Positions 43,385 to 52,060 are shown, counted from the first letter of the stretch. The stretch is 64,000 bases of DNA from Conexibacter sp. SYSU D00693 (GCF_017084525.1 NZ_CP070950.1:682001-746000), one strand, 5' to 3'. The notes: generated from the sequence alone by a model not told the origin. Program-made: numbers and translations.

Positions 43385-44035
43385 ATGCCAGGGCAACCGC
43401 GCGCGACGGCCGACCGCCTCCCCAAGGGGCCGCACGGGCTCTCCCGCGAGCAGGTCGCCGCGTCCCAGCGCCAGCGGATCCTCGACGCGGTGCTCGACGT
43501 CGTCGGGGAACGCGGGTACGCGGCGGCGACGGTGGCCCACGTCACGGCCGCCGCGGGGGTCTCGCGCACGACGTTCTACGAGCAGTTCCGCAACAAGCAG
43601 GACGCGTTCCTCGCCGCCTACGACCAGTTCGGCGCGCAGTTCCTCGCCGACCTCGACCAGGTGGCCGGTGACACGCCCGCGGCGGTCCTGCCGGCGGCGG
43701 CCGCGCGGCTCGTGGCGTGGGGACGGCGCCGGCCGCTGGCCTGCCGGGCGTTCCTCGTGGAGATCCACGCCGTCGGCGACGAGGGGCTCGAGCACCGGGA
43801 CCGCGTCATGGCGCTGGCCGAGGAGCGCTTCGCGCGCGTGGCCGCGTGGGTGCGCCACGTCGACCCGACGATCCCGCAGCCCCCGCGCCTCGTGGGGCGG
43901 GCCGTGGTCGCGGCGTCGTGGGAGCTCACGGCGCAGGCCGTGCGCGCGACGGGGGACACGACGGAGGACTCGCGCGACGCCCTGGCCTACGTCTGGCTGC
44001 TGGGCCTCACCGGCCAGCCGCGGGGTGGGCGGTGA
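43385..44035 (+). CDS. TetR-family transcriptional regulator
   Basis: A 216-residue regulator with helix-turn-helix AATVAHVTAAAGVSRTTFYEQF near residues 48-68 and a long helical effector domain. It is leaderless by promoter spacing. The VOC gene starts at GTGA overlapping its stop, and the esterase gene is divergent; either could be its target. Confidence 0.88.
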   Translation: MPGQPRATADRLPKGPHGLSREQVAASQRQRILDAVLDVVGERGYAAATVAHVTAAAGVSRTTFYEQFRNKQDAFLAAYDQFGAQFLADLDQVAGDTPAAVLPAAAARLVAWGRRRPLACRAFLVEIHAVGDEGLEHRDRVMALAEERFARVAAWVRHVDPTIPQPPRLVGRAVVAASWELTAQAVRATGDTTEDSRDALAYVWLLGLTGQPRGGR

Positions 44036-44607
44036 GCGCCCGGCCGCGGCTGGCGGCGCTCGAGCTCGCCGAGGACCCGGACGCGTTCGCGGCCCTCGGC
44101 TTCACCGTGGAGGACGGCGTCTGCCTCGTGGCCGGCACCGAGCTGCGGCTGGCGGGCGGCGGGGGCGGCATCACGGGGTGGGAGCTCGGCGACGGACCCG
44201 TGCACGGGGCCAGGCACCGTGCGCACCCCAACGGCGTCGTGCTCGTCGACCACGTCGTGCTGCGCACGCCCGACCTGCAGCGCGACGTCGCCGCCCTCGA
44301 GGCCCGGGGGCTCGAGCTGCGCCGCACGCGCGACGTGGAGACGACGACCGGGACGCTGCGCCAGGCGTTCCTGCCGCTGGCCGACGCGCTCGTCGAGGTC
44401 GTCGGGCCGGTCGAGCCCACGGGCGGCGGGCCGCTGACCTTCTGGGGCGTCACGTTGGTCACGCAGGACCTCGACGCCACGGCGGCGCTGCTCGGCGACC
44501 GCCTCGGCCCGGTCCGCGACGCGGTGCAGCCGGGCCGCAGGATCGCCACGGTGCGCGCCGAGGCGGCGGGCGTCCGGACGCCGCTGGCGCTCATGACACG
44601 GCGGTAG
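44032..44607 (+). CDS. VOC-superfamily (glyoxalase-like) protein
   Basis: A 191-residue protein with a degenerate first module and a recognisable second one (VLVDHVVLRTPDLQRDVAAL, then LPLADALVEVVGP). GTG 44032 overlaps the TetR stop, so the two are coupled. No substrate can be assigned. Confidence 0.7.
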   Translation: MSARPRLAALELAEDPDAFAALGFTVEDGVCLVAGTELRLAGGGGGITGWELGDGPVHGARHRAHPNGVVLVDHVVLRTPDLQRDVAALEARGLELRRTRDVETTTGTLRQAFLPLADALVEVVGPVEPTGGGPLTFWGVTLVTQDLDATAALLGDRLGPVRDAVQPGRRIATVRAEAAGVRTPLALMTRR

Positions 44608-44629
44608 ACCTTGAGAAACCTCGGCTGGA

Positions 44630-44657
44630 CGACCGTTCGTCGCGCTAGAACGACCGT
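44630..44657. repeat. Direct repeat CGACCGT, 21-bp period
   Basis: CGACCGT occurs at 44630-44636 and 44651-44657, exactly two helical turns apart, flanking GCTAGA. It lies ~95 bp upstream of the CAP gene in the only sizeable gap here. A regulator site is possible. Confidence 0.3.
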
Positions 44658-44749
44658 CCAACGTTGGGGATGGGGCGTCGACCTATCCGTCCAGGTGGGC
44701 CCTCGACGCGGTGGATGTGGCACGGCGGCGGCCGACCACAGCGGGTGCC

Positions 44750-45520
44750 GTGCGACTCACCCTGCCGCCCCTCGCCACCCTGACCGCCGTCGCCGCCCTG
44801 GCCCTGCCGGGCACCGCGGCGGCAGCGTCCTGCCCCAACGCCGACGTCCTGCCGGGCACGCCGGCCTTCAGCGCGAACGCCCCCGACGCGACCCTCTGCC
44901 TCATCAACGAGCGCCGCGCGGCCAACGGCGTCGGCCCCGTCTCCCGCGGGCCCGCCGAGCTCGAGCAGCCCGCGCGTCTCTACGCGGTGGAGATGGTCCT
45001 CAAGCGGTTCTTCTCCCACACCGGCATCGACGGCTCGTCGCTCTTCGACCGCCTCAAGGGCTACACGACGACGCCGGCCTGGCAGGTCGGCGAGAACCTC
45101 GCCTGGGGCGAGGGCAGCACCGGGTCGCCCGCCCAGGTCGTCCAGGCCTGGATGGACAGCCCGGGCCACCGCGCGAACCTCCTCAACGGCGTCTTCACCG
45201 AGGTGGGGATCGGCATCGCCGACGGTGCCCCGTCGCTCGTGAGCGGCGCCGCCGCCACGTACGTCACCGAGTACGGCACGCGCAGCGGCGCCGCCCCGGC
45301 CCCGACGCCGCGCAACGACGTCGCCGGCCAGGAGCGCCAGTCGACGCCGACGACCACCAGCCGCCCGGCCACGACGTCCACGAAGGCGCCGAAGGCCAAG
45401 AGGTCCTCGACGAAGCGCACCTGCCGCACCGTCGTCAAGAGGGTCAACGGCAAGAAGCGCAAGGTGCGCCGGTGCGCCGTGGCCAAGAAGGCCGCGAAGC
45501 GCTCCTCGGCCAGGCGCTAG
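44750..45520 (+). CDS. Secreted CAP (SCP/PR1)-domain protein
   Basis: A secreted protein with a signal peptide ending ALPGTAAAAS and a CAP domain: CLINERRAANGVGP, RLYAVEMVLKRFFSHTG, GENLAWGEG and WMDSPGHRANLLNG. After a Thr/Pro linker comes a short C-terminal domain rich in Lys/Arg and Cys (KRTCRTVVKRVNGKKRK). GTG 44750 gives a normal signal peptide; GTG 44711 in the same frame is an alternative. Confidence 0.85.
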   Translation: MRLTLPPLATLTAVAALALPGTAAAASCPNADVLPGTPAFSANAPDATLCLINERRAANGVGPVSRGPAELEQPARLYAVEMVLKRFFSHTGIDGSSLFDRLKGYTTTPAWQVGENLAWGEGSTGSPAQVVQAWMDSPGHRANLLNGVFTEVGIGIADGAPSLVSGAAATYVTEYGTRSGAAPAPTPRNDVAGQERQSTPTTTSRPATTSTKAPKAKRSSTKRTCRTVVKRVNGKKRKVRRCAVAKKAAKRSSARR

Positions 45521-45544
45521 CCCGCAGGCCGTAGGGTCGCCGCG

Positions 45545-45868
45545 ATGGGCGACCCCTGCATCGTGATGACGACGACCGCCAGCCGCGAGGAGGCGCTGAG
45601 CGTGGCGCAGGCCGCGGTCGAGGCCCGGCTGGCCGCCTGCGGGCAGGTCCTGGCCATCGAGAGCACGTACGTCTGGCAGGGAGCGCTCGAGCGCGAGCCC
45701 GAGCACCTCGTCCTCCTCAAGACGCGCGCCGACCTGTACGAAGCCCTCGAGGCCCTCGTCGTCGAGCGCCACAGCTACGACGTCCCCGAGGTCCTGCAGG
45801 TCCCGGTGACGGGCGGCTCGGCCGCCTACCTCGGGTGGGTCGCCCAGCAGACGCGCGACGCGGCCTAG
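45545..45868 (+). CDS. cutA: CutA divalent-cation tolerance protein
   Basis: A 107-residue trimeric CutA homologue. The core IVMTTTASREEA, LAACGQVLAIESTYVWQG and LKTRADLYEALEALV matches the family, as does YDVPEVLQVPV. TAGGGT (45532-45537) lies 7 nt before ATG 45545. It ends in a CTAG shared with the convergent ABC permease gene. Confidence 0.9.
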   Translation: MGDPCIVMTTTASREEALSVAQAAVEARLAACGQVLAIESTYVWQGALEREPEHLVLLKTRADLYEALEALVVERHSYDVPEVLQVPVTGGSAAYLGWVAQQTRDAA

Positions 45869-46629
45869 ACGCCGACGCGTCGCATCCCGCGCAGCGCCAG
45901 CGCCCCGAGCGCGACGCACAGGCCGAGCACGGCCAGGAGCGCCGGCCACGTGTCGTGCCAGGTGACGTCGCCGACGAAGCCCTGGCGCACGCCCTCGAGC
46001 ACCAGGGTGACCGGGTTGACCGTGGCGACGACCTCCAGCCAGCCGGCCAGCAGCTCCTTGGGCGCGTAGGCCGTCGTGAACAGCACCCCCGCGAAGCCCA
46101 CGACCTGCATGAGCGGCGCCGCCGCCTGCGTCTTGAAGCGCAGCGCCAGGGTGATCGCGTAGCAGGCGATCGCGCTGGCCAGCCCCATGACGAGGACGAC
46201 GGTGAGCAGGAGCGCGGGCACGCCCGGGAAGCCGACGCCGAGCGCCAGCGCCACGACGATGAGGAACGTCATCGGCAGCAGCGCCCGCACCGCCGCCGAC
46301 GCGACGATCCCGACGAGCAGCGTGACGCGCGGAGCGGGGCAGACCAGCAGGCGGTCGAACCAGCCCTGCTCGACGTCGCGGGCGAGGTTGACGCCCGTGG
46401 CCGCGCCGGTGAACGCGGCGCCCTGCAGGAGGCTCACCGGGACGATGTAGTCCGTGAAGTCCACGCCGCCGTAGGCGGCCTGCTGCGCGGCCTCCCCGAA
46501 GACCGCCGAGAGCCCGATGAGGAAGATCGTCGGCGCGAGCACGCCGGGGATCGCCGCGCCGGGGACGCGCAGGACCTCGTTGAGCGCCCGCCGGGCGAGC
46601 GCGCCGACCACGACCGCCTGGGCGTTCAC
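45865..46629 (-). CDS. ABC-2 type permease (DrrB-like)
   Basis: A 254-residue, six-helix exporter permease. The family signature region reads GVNLARDVEQGWFDRLLVCP near residue 80. GTG 46629 overlaps the stop of the preceding permease (GTGA). It forms the third gene of an ATPase-permease-permease operon. Confidence 0.85.
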   Translation of the reverse strand: MNAQAVVVGALARRALNEVLRVPGAAIPGVLAPTIFLIGLSAVFGEAAQQAAYGGVDFTDYIVPVSLLQGAAFTGAATGVNLARDVEQGWFDRLLVCPAPRVTLLVGIVASAAVRALLPMTFLIVVALALGVGFPGVPALLLTVVLVMGLASAIACYAITLALRFKTQAAAPLMQVVGFAGVLFTTAYAPKELLAGWLEVVATVNPVTLVLEGVRQGFVGDVTWHDTWPALLAVLGLCVALGALALRGMRRVGV

Positions 46630-47393
46630 GTGGTCCGCAGCCTCCCGTGCAGCGCCAGCGCGGCCAGCGCGATGAAGGTGACCGCCAGCCCGCCCGACGC
46701 CGCCACGCCCTCGAGCACCGGCCCGGCGGTCACGCCGGCGATCACCGGCTCGCGCAGGCCGTCGGCGACGTAGCTCAGCGGGTTGTAGGCCGCGACCCAG
46801 TCGGCCGGCGCCTCGAGGAGGTCCTGGGGGAAGAACGCCGAGGAGACGAAGAGGACGACCATCACCAGCGGGAAGATCCCCTGCACCGTCGAGGCGTTGC
46901 GGGCCCGCAGCGCGATGAGCACGCCGATCGCCCCGAAGCCCAGCCCGGCGAGCCCGCCGATCGCCAGGAGGACGAGCACGCCCGGCACGCCGCCCTGGAC
47001 GCTCGCGCCGAAGACGAGCCCGATCACGAGGAACCAGGTGACCTGGCCGAGGGCGAGGATGCCCGAGGCCAGGACGCGCCCCAGGACGATGGCCGCGCGC
47101 GGGACCGGGGAGGCGACGAGCCGGTCGAAGAACCCGCCCTCGATGTCCAGCGCCGTGGCGATGCCCGCGGACACGCCGCCCAGCAGCAGCGACTGCGTCA
47201 TCGCGGCCGCGAGCTGGAAGTCCAGGAAGCCGTCGACCTGCGGGAAGCCGGGGAGGTCGGTCGTGCGGTGCAGGCCGCCCGTGTTCACCGCCAGCAGCAG
47301 CGTCGGGAAGATCACCAGGGGCGCCACGAACTGCGGCCGGCGCATCGTCATGCGCAGCGCCCGCAGGCACAGCGCGACGGTGGCGCGGGTCAC
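46626..47393 (-). CDS. ABC-2 type permease (DrrB-like)
   Basis: A 255-residue, six-helix permease, homologous in layout to the next gene: ATALDIEGGFFDRLVASPVPR corresponds to its ABC-2 signature. GTG 47393 overlaps the ATPase stop (GTGA). Two unlike permeases with one ATPase suggest a heteromeric exporter of hydrophobic compounds. Confidence 0.85.
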   Translation of the reverse strand: MTRATVALCLRALRMTMRRPQFVAPLVIFPTLLLAVNTGGLHRTTDLPGFPQVDGFLDFQLAAAMTQSLLLGGVSAGIATALDIEGGFFDRLVASPVPRAAIVLGRVLASGILALGQVTWFLVIGLVFGASVQGGVPGVLVLLAIGGLAGLGFGAIGVLIALRARNASTVQGIFPLVMVVLFVSSAFFPQDLLEAPADWVAAYNPLSYVADGLREPVIAGVTAGPVLEGVAASGGLAVTFIALAALALHGRLRTT

Positions 47394-48382
47394 GCCGGCG
47401 CCACGGCCGCGGCGTCCTGCGGCTGCTCGGCGGCGCCCTCGAGGTGGCGGCCGGTCTTCTGCACGAAGACGTCGTCCAGCGTCGGCTCCACGACGTCGAG
47501 GCCGGCGACGGCGATCCCCGCCTCGTCGAGCAGCCGGACGATCGGCGCGACCGCGGCAGCGCCGTCGCGCGCCTCGACCGACACGTGCGCGCCCTCGCCC
47601 GGCGGGCGATGGGCACCGATGCTCGCCAGCACGTCGCGCGCGCGGTCGAGGTCGGCCGGGTCGACGAGCGTCACGTCGACGTGGTCGCAGCCGACCTCGT
47701 CCTTGAGCGCCTCGGGCGTGCCCTCGGCGACGATCCGTCCCGAGGAGATGATCCCGACGCGGTCGGCGAGCTGGTCGGCCTCCTCGAGGTACTGCGTGGT
47801 GAGGAAGACGGTCGTGCCCTCGTCGCGCAGTCGGCGCACCTCGTCCCACAGCGTCAGGCGCGAGACCGGGTCCAGGCCCGTGGTCGGCTCGTCGAGGAAG
47901 AGGACCTGCGGGCGGTGGATGAGCGCCATGGCGAGGTCCAGGCGCCGGCGCATGCCGCCCGAGTACGTCCCGACCCGGCGGTCCTGGGCCTGCTCGAGGC
48001 CCACACGACGGATGAGGTCGGCGCCGCGCTCGCGCACCTCGGCGCGCGGGACGCCGTGCAGCGTGGCCTGGAGCTCGAGCAGCTCGCGACCGGTCATGAG
48101 GCCGTCGAGCGCCGCCTCCTGCAGCGCCACGCCGATGCGCCGGCGCACCTCGCCGGGCTGGTCGACGACGTCGAAGCCCGCGACACGCGCGTGGCCGCCC
48201 GTCGGGCGCAGCAGCGTGACGAGCATCCGCACCGTGGTCGTCTTGCCCGCGCCGTTGGGCCCGAGGAAGCCGTACACCTCGCCGGGCGCGACGGCGAGGT
48301 CGATGCCCGCCACCGCCTGCAGCCCGCCCTTGAACGCTCGCTCGAGGCCGACGACCTCGATCGCCTGCTGACCCTGACCCAC
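47390..48382 (-). CDS. ABC transporter ATPase (DrrA-like)
   Basis: A 330-residue ATPase of the daunorubicin-resistance type. Walker A GPNGAGKTTT, signature YSGGMRRRLDLAMAL, Walker B VLFLDEPTTGLD, then the ~90-residue C-terminal extension typical of DrrA. GTG 48382 is fixed by TAGGAT (48395-48390) 7 nt upstream. It drives the two permeases that follow. Confidence 0.92.
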   Translation of the reverse strand: MGQGQQAIEVVGLERAFKGGLQAVAGIDLAVAPGEVYGFLGPNGAGKTTTVRMLVTLLRPTGGHARVAGFDVVDQPGEVRRRIGVALQEAALDGLMTGRELLELQATLHGVPRAEVRERGADLIRRVGLEQAQDRRVGTYSGGMRRRLDLAMALIHRPQVLFLDEPTTGLDPVSRLTLWDEVRRLRDEGTTVFLTTQYLEEADQLADRVGIISSGRIVAEGTPEALKDEVGCDHVDVTLVDPADLDRARDVLASIGAHRPPGEGAHVSVEARDGAAAVAPIVRLLDEAGIAVAGLDVVEPTLDDVFVQKTGRHLEGAAEQPQDAAAVAPA

Positions 48383-48456
48383 GCGAGCCATCCTAGTCCG
48401 GGGCCTGACGTGGGCAGGCCGGGCGCGATGCGGCGCGCCGGGCGCGCCCGCACGGG

Positions 48457-48484
48457 TTGACCCCGGACCAGCGGCGGGTAGCTG
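48457..48484 (+). promoter_or_regulatory. Sigma factor gene promoter
   Basis: TTGACC (48457-48462) and TAGCTG (48479-48484) are separated by 16 bp, and the -10 lies 9 nt before ATG 48494. It is one of the few promoters here with a plain -35. Confidence 0.55.
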
Positions 48485-48493
48485 GACAGGACG

Positions 48494-49561
48494 ATGGATC
48501 TGACGGACGACCGCGCGCAGGCCGCCATCACCAGCCTGCTGGACGACGCCGAGGACTGCGGCTGCGTCAACCTCTCGGAGCTGAGCGACCTGATCACCCG
48601 GCTGGACCTCGACGAGGAGGCCCAGGGGGAGATCGAGAGCATGGCGGTGGAGCGCGGCCTGTCGGTCGCCGACGACTGCGGCAAGACCAAGTCCGCGGTC
48701 ACGTTCCTCAACGGCGACATGGCCAGCGCGACGACCGACGCGCTCTCGCTCTTCCTGCGCGAGGTCCGCAAGCACCCGCTGCTCAACGCCGCCGAGGAGG
48801 TCGAGCTGGCCAAGCGCATCGAGAACGGCGACGAGGAGGCCAAGCAGCGGATGATCACGTCCAACCTCGCGTTGGTCGTGTCGATCGCCAAGCGCTACCC
48901 GACCGACGGGATGACGCTGCTCGACCTCATCCAGGAGGGCATCTTCGGCCTGATCCGCGCCGCCGAGAAGTTCGACTGGCGCCGCGGCTTCAAGTTCTCC
49001 ACCTACGCGACGTACTGGATCCGCCAGGCGATCCAGCGCGGCATGGAGAACAAGGAGCGCACGATCCGGATCCCGACGAACGTCCTGCAGCGCGAGCGCC
49101 GCCTCCAGCGCGCCGAGAAGGAGCTCGCGGTCGAGCTCGGCCGCGCCCCGAGCGACGAGGAGGTCGCCGATCGCGCGGAGCTCAAGCTCGACGACGTCCA
49201 GGCGCTGCGCGACATGGCGCGCACCGTGACGTCGCTGGACCGCCCGGTGGGCGAGGACGACGGCGGCGCCTCGTTCGGCGACCTGCTGGCCGGCGAGGGC
49301 CCGCAGCCCGACGAGGAGGTCCACGTCTCGCTGCGCGAGGACGCGGTCAAGCGCGCGCTCGAGGCGCTGCCCGAGCGCGAGCGCGAGGTGCTGGCCCTGC
49401 GCTACGGCGTCGACGGCGACGCCGGCGGCCAGCCGGTCGGCGTGCAGGAGACGGCCAAGCGGCTGGGCATCCGCCAGCCCGAGGTCCGCGCGCTGGAGCG
49501 CAGGGCGCTGGAGCGGCTCGCGACGGTCCGCGAGCTCGAGGCCCTGCGCGAGGCGGCCTAG
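48494..49561 (+). CDS. Sigma70-family RNA polymerase sigma factor with altered region 4.2
   Basis: A 355-residue sigma factor. The acidic N-terminus resembles region 1.1. Regions 2.1-2.4 ([31 protein letters not shown] and [17 protein letters not shown]) are those of primary or primary-like sigma factors. Region 3 ([12 protein letters not shown]) follows. Region 4 begins [17 protein letters not shown], but the recognition helix reads [18 protein letters not shown] where primary factors have TRERIRQIE. Several residues that contact the -35 element are thus replaced. It is probably an alternative group 2-like factor. Confidence 0.9.
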   Translation: MDLTDDRAQAAITSLLDDAEDCGCVNLSELSDLITRLDLDEEAQGEIESMAVERGLSVADDCGKTKSAVTFLNGDMASATTDALSLFLREVRKHPLLNAAEEVELAKRIENGDEEAKQRMITSNLALVVSIAKRYPTDGMTLLDLIQEGIFGLIRAAEKFDWRRGFKFSTYATYWIRQAIQRGMENKERTIRIPTNVLQRERRLQRAEKELAVELGRAPSDEEVADRAELKLDDVQALRDMARTVTSLDRPVGEDDGGASFGDLLAGEGPQPDEEVHVSLREDAVKRALEALPEREREVLALRYGVDGDAGGQPVGVQETAKRLGIRQPEVRALERRALERLATVRELEALREAA

Positions 49562-49863
49562 ACGTCCGCGAGCTGCTCGCGGAACGCGGCGACGAGCCCG
49601 CCGACCTCGGCCTGCCCGCCGCGCAGCGCGTGCAGGCGCTCGGCGCAGGCCGCGAGGGCGTGGGCCCGGGTGGCGACCGCGCGCAGGACGGCGGGGTCGT
49701 CGAGGTCCTGGAGCTGGAGCTGGCCGAGGGCGGCGAGGTGCTCGTCGACCCAGAGGCTCAGGTCCTGCTCGCGGCGCTGCGTCCAGGTGGGGAGGGCGTC
49801 GTCGTGCACGGTTCGGACGTCACGGTACGAACGGATGTTCCCGTCCTCCGTGCGGTCGGTCAC
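49558..49863 (-). CDS. Small helical protein, tandem paralogue B
   Basis: A 101-residue soluble protein of unknown family. It is clearly paralogous to the gene at 49860: both share LQLxDLDDPAV, then TRAxxLAxCAERLxALRG. GTG 49863 overlaps the stop of that gene (GTGA). Its stop is shared with the sigma factor stop in CTAG. Confidence 0.65.
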   Translation of the reverse strand: MTDRTEDGNIRSYRDVRTVHDDALPTWTQRREQDLSLWVDEHLAALGQLQLQDLDDPAVLRAVATRAHALAACAERLHALRGGQAEVGGLVAAFREQLADV

Positions 49864-50111
49864 AGATGGCGCAGCTGCGCGCGCAGGAGCGCCACCGCGC
49901 GCTCGACCTCGGCGTCATGGCCGCGCAGGGCCTCCAGGCGCTCGGCGCACTCGGCGAGGTCGCGGGCGCGCGTGGCGATGGTGCGGATGACGGCGGGGTC
50001 GTCGAGGTCCCGCAGCTGGAGGGCGGCCAGCGAGGCCAGGTGCTCGTCGGTCCAGCGCACCAGGTCGTCGGCACGCCGGTGCGACCAGGTGGGGGAGACT
50101 TCGTCGAACAT
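49860..50111 (-). CDS. Small helical protein, tandem paralogue A
   Basis: An 83-residue soluble protein, paralogue of the downstream gene. It starts WSHRRADDLVRWTDEHLASL and ends with a long charged helix. A conserved cysteine sits in LAECAERL. ATG 50111 has GGGAG just upstream. No function known; the pair faces a sigma factor gene and may have arisen by local duplication. Confidence 0.65.
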   Translation of the reverse strand: MFDEVSPTWSHRRADDLVRWTDEHLASLAALQLRDLDDPAVIRTIATRARDLAECAERLEALRGHDAEVERAVALLRAQLRHL

Positions 50112-50135
50112 GGCTCCCAGGTGGTCGACGCATCC

Positions 50136-50804
50136 ATGACCTCCTTGAGGGACGAGGGCGCGGTTCGACGACTGGCGGACATGCGCCGCGCCTACGAGAC
50201 CGCGGGCCTGGACGTCGCCGACCTCGCGCCGACGTGGCACGAGCAGGCCGAGCGCTGGATCGCCGACGCGGTGGAGGGCGGCATCGGCGAGCCCAACGCG
50301 ATGACGCTGGCGACGGCGAGCGCGGACGGGGTGCCGAGCGCGCGGACGGTCCTCCTCAAGGGCCTGGACGCGCGCGGCCTGGTGTGGTTCACGAACCTCC
50401 GCTCGCGCAAGGGCCGCGAGGCCGCGGAGAACCCGCGGGCGGCGATCACCATCGCGTGGGTGCCGCTGGCCCGCCAGGTCCTGGCGACGGGGATCGTCGA
50501 GCCGGTGAGCGACGAGGACTCCGATGCGTACTTCGCGTCGCGCCCGCGTGGGTCCCAGCTCGGGGCGGTGGCCTCGCCGCAGTCCGAGGTCGTCGCGTCG
50601 CGCGCGCAGCTCGACGAGCTCCTGGCCGCGGCGGCGGCGCGCTTCCCCGAGGGGACGCCGGTGCAGCGGCCCGCGCACTGGGGTGGGCTGCGCCTCGTGC
50701 CCGACGCGGTCGAGGTCTGGCAGGGCCGTCCCGACCGGATGCACGACCGGCTGCGCTTCCGCCTGACCGGCGAGGGCTGGACCGTCGAGCGCCTCGCGCC
50801 CTAG
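50136..50804 (+). CDS. pdxH: Pyridoxamine 5'-phosphate oxidase
   Basis: An FMN enzyme of 222 residues that makes pyridoxal 5'-phosphate. ARTVLLKGLDARGLVWFTN and SRKGREAAENP bind FMN and substrate. SRPRGSQLGAVASPQSEV is the family's second hallmark, and WQGRPDRMHDRLRF with a C-terminal ERLAP completes it. ATG 50136 begins the protein although the frame is open upstream. Its stop shares CTAG with the convergent SRPBCC gene. Confidence 0.92.
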   Translation: MTSLRDEGAVRRLADMRRAYETAGLDVADLAPTWHEQAERWIADAVEGGIGEPNAMTLATASADGVPSARTVLLKGLDARGLVWFTNLRSRKGREAAENPRAAITIAWVPLARQVLATGIVEPVSDEDSDAYFASRPRGSQLGAVASPQSEVVASRAQLDELLAAAAARFPEGTPVQRPAHWGGLRLVPDAVEVWQGRPDRMHDRLRFRLTGEGWTVERLAP

Positions 50805-51268
50805 GCGGCGACGGCGCCGGCGAAGGCGGCCAGCGTGCCCTCCCAGGCGTCGGGCGCGTCGAAGGTCTGGCGCATGTGCTCGGCCTGGGCGCCGTAGGCC
50901 TCCAGACCGCGGTGCTCGAGGACGACGCGCGTGCGGCCGGGCGCCTCGGCGACGAAGCGCACCTCGACCAGCGTGCGCAGGCCGGGGTCGTAGCGCCAGT
51001 CGGCGGTGATCTGCCAGGTGAGGACGACGCGGTCGTGGGGCTCCCAGACGTCGACGTAGCCCGTCGAGGTCTCGCTGCCGTCGGTGTGGCGGGTGTACCA
51101 GCGCCCGCCCTCGCGCGGCTCGACGAGGACGTCCTCGATCGGCGCCTGGCCGATGTGGTGGTGGGCGGGCCACCACGTCGTCATCCGCCCGGTGAAGACC
51201 TCGAAGGCGCGTTCCTGGGAGACGTCGACGACGACCTCCCGGCGCACCGCGTCCACGGCCTGCTGCAT
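50801..51268 (-). CDS. SRPBCC (AHSA1-like) domain protein
   Basis: A 155-residue START-like protein of the AHSA1 family, often paired with ArsR regulators. It contains VSQERAFEVFTGRMTTWWP and a C-terminal helix with EGTLAAFAG. ATG 51268 shares one base with the ArsR stop (TGATG), so the two are cotranscribed and coupled. Confidence 0.88.
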   Translation of the reverse strand: MQQAVDAVRREVVVDVSQERAFEVFTGRMTTWWPAHHHIGQAPIEDVLVEPREGGRWYTRHTDGSETSTGYVDVWEPHDRVVLTWQITADWRYDPGLRTLVEVRFVAEAPGRTRVVLEHRGLEAYGAQAEHMRQTFDAPDAWEGTLAAFAGAVAA

Positions 51269-51579
51269 CAGTCCTGCTCCTCCTCGGCGACGTCCTTGAA
51301 CGCGGCCAGCGAGCGGCCCCAGAACCCGTCGAGGTACGCGCGCAGGGTCGCCAGGCCGGCGGGGTCGCCCTGGTAGAGCCGGCGCGTGCCCTCCTGGCGG
51401 TCGACGACGAGGCCGACCTCCTTGAGGACCTTGAGGTGCTGGGAGACCGCGGGGCGGCTGACCGGCAGCTCGGCCGCCAGCTCGCCGACGGGCCGCGGCC
51501 CGTCGACGAGGCGGTCGAGGATCGCCTGCCGCGTCGGGTCCCCGAGCGCGGTCATCATCTCCGCTCCGTTCGCCATCAC
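51268..51579 (-). CDS. ArsR-family transcriptional regulator
   Basis: A 103-residue winged-helix repressor. The recognition region is LPVSRPAVSQHLKVLKEVGL. No metal-binding CxC pair is present, so it is unlikely to be a metal sensor. The start is GTG 51579, 8 nt after TACACT on this strand. It controls an ArsR-SRPBCC operon and probably the divergent YCII gene through the palindrome at 51588. Confidence 0.88.
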   Translation of the reverse strand: MMANGAEMMTALGDPTRQAILDRLVDGPRPVGELAAELPVSRPAVSQHLKVLKEVGLVVDRQEGTRRLYQGDPAGLATLRAYLDGFWGRSLAAFKDVAEEEQD

Positions 51580-51587
51580 TTACGGTC

Positions 51588-51597
51588 AGTGTACACT
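51588..51597. promoter_or_regulatory. Palindromic bidirectional promoter/operator
   Basis: AGTGTACACT is a perfect palindrome that contains TACACT on both strands. Each TACACT lies exactly 8 nt before a start codon (GTG 51579 minus, ATG 51606 plus). ArsR binding here would silence both leaderless transcripts. Confidence 0.6.
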
Positions 51598-51605
51598 TAC
51601 GCTCC

Positions 51606-51908
51606 ATGGAGCGCCACGCCTACCTGTACCGCCTGCTGCCCCCGCGGCCGGACTTCGCGATGACCATGACCGAGGAGGAGGCGGGGGCCATGGGCCGTCA
51701 CGCCGCGTACTTCGACGAGCGCCTCGCCGCCGGCGAGGTCCACGCGTTCGGCCTCGTCATGGACCCGAAGGGCCCGTGGGGCGTCGCGCTGGTCCTCGCC
51801 GACCAGGAGGACGCGGCGCGCGCGATCGCCGACGCCGACCCGGCGATCGCGTCGGGCACCTGCACCTACGAGCTGCTGGCGATGCCGCGGGCGTTCGTGG
51901 CGGGGTAG
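51606..51908 (+). CDS. YCII-domain protein
   Basis: A 100-residue YciI-like dimeric alpha/beta protein. It has the conserved histidine in GRHAAYFDERLAAGEV and the acidic residue in LVMDPKGPWG. Such proteins often accompany ArsR/SRPBCC genes. Enzymatic role unknown. Confidence 0.82.
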   Translation: MERHAYLYRLLPPRPDFAMTMTEEEAGAMGRHAAYFDERLAAGEVHAFGLVMDPKGPWGVALVLADQEDAARAIADADPAIASGTCTYELLAMPRAFVAG

Positions 51909-51964
51909 GGGCCGGGAGGGGGCGCGGCGCGTTCGTGGTCTCCGCGGGCGGTCCGGGGGCGCGT

Positions 51965-52007
51965 GCGTGACGCCTCGTGCATGACATGCATGCAAGAGGC
52001 GTCACGC
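51965..52007. terminator. 12-bp stem hairpin after the YCII gene
   Basis: GCGTGACGCCTC (51965-51976) pairs perfectly with GAGGCGTCACGC (51996-52007) around a 19-nt loop that contains CATGCATG. It may terminate the YCII message and insulate the protease gene. The gap 51909-52101 holds no gene. Confidence 0.5.
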
Positions 52008-52060
52008 GGGGCGTCCGACCCCCGAGGCTCCGTGTTTCAGTGGGGGCGAGCTCTGGGCAT

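Noticed and set aside
49811-49832. GTTCG...CGAAC inverted repeat as a second LexA box
   Set aside because: The half-sites point outward and are spaced far beyond the 4-bp LexA spacing, and they lie inside a coding gene.
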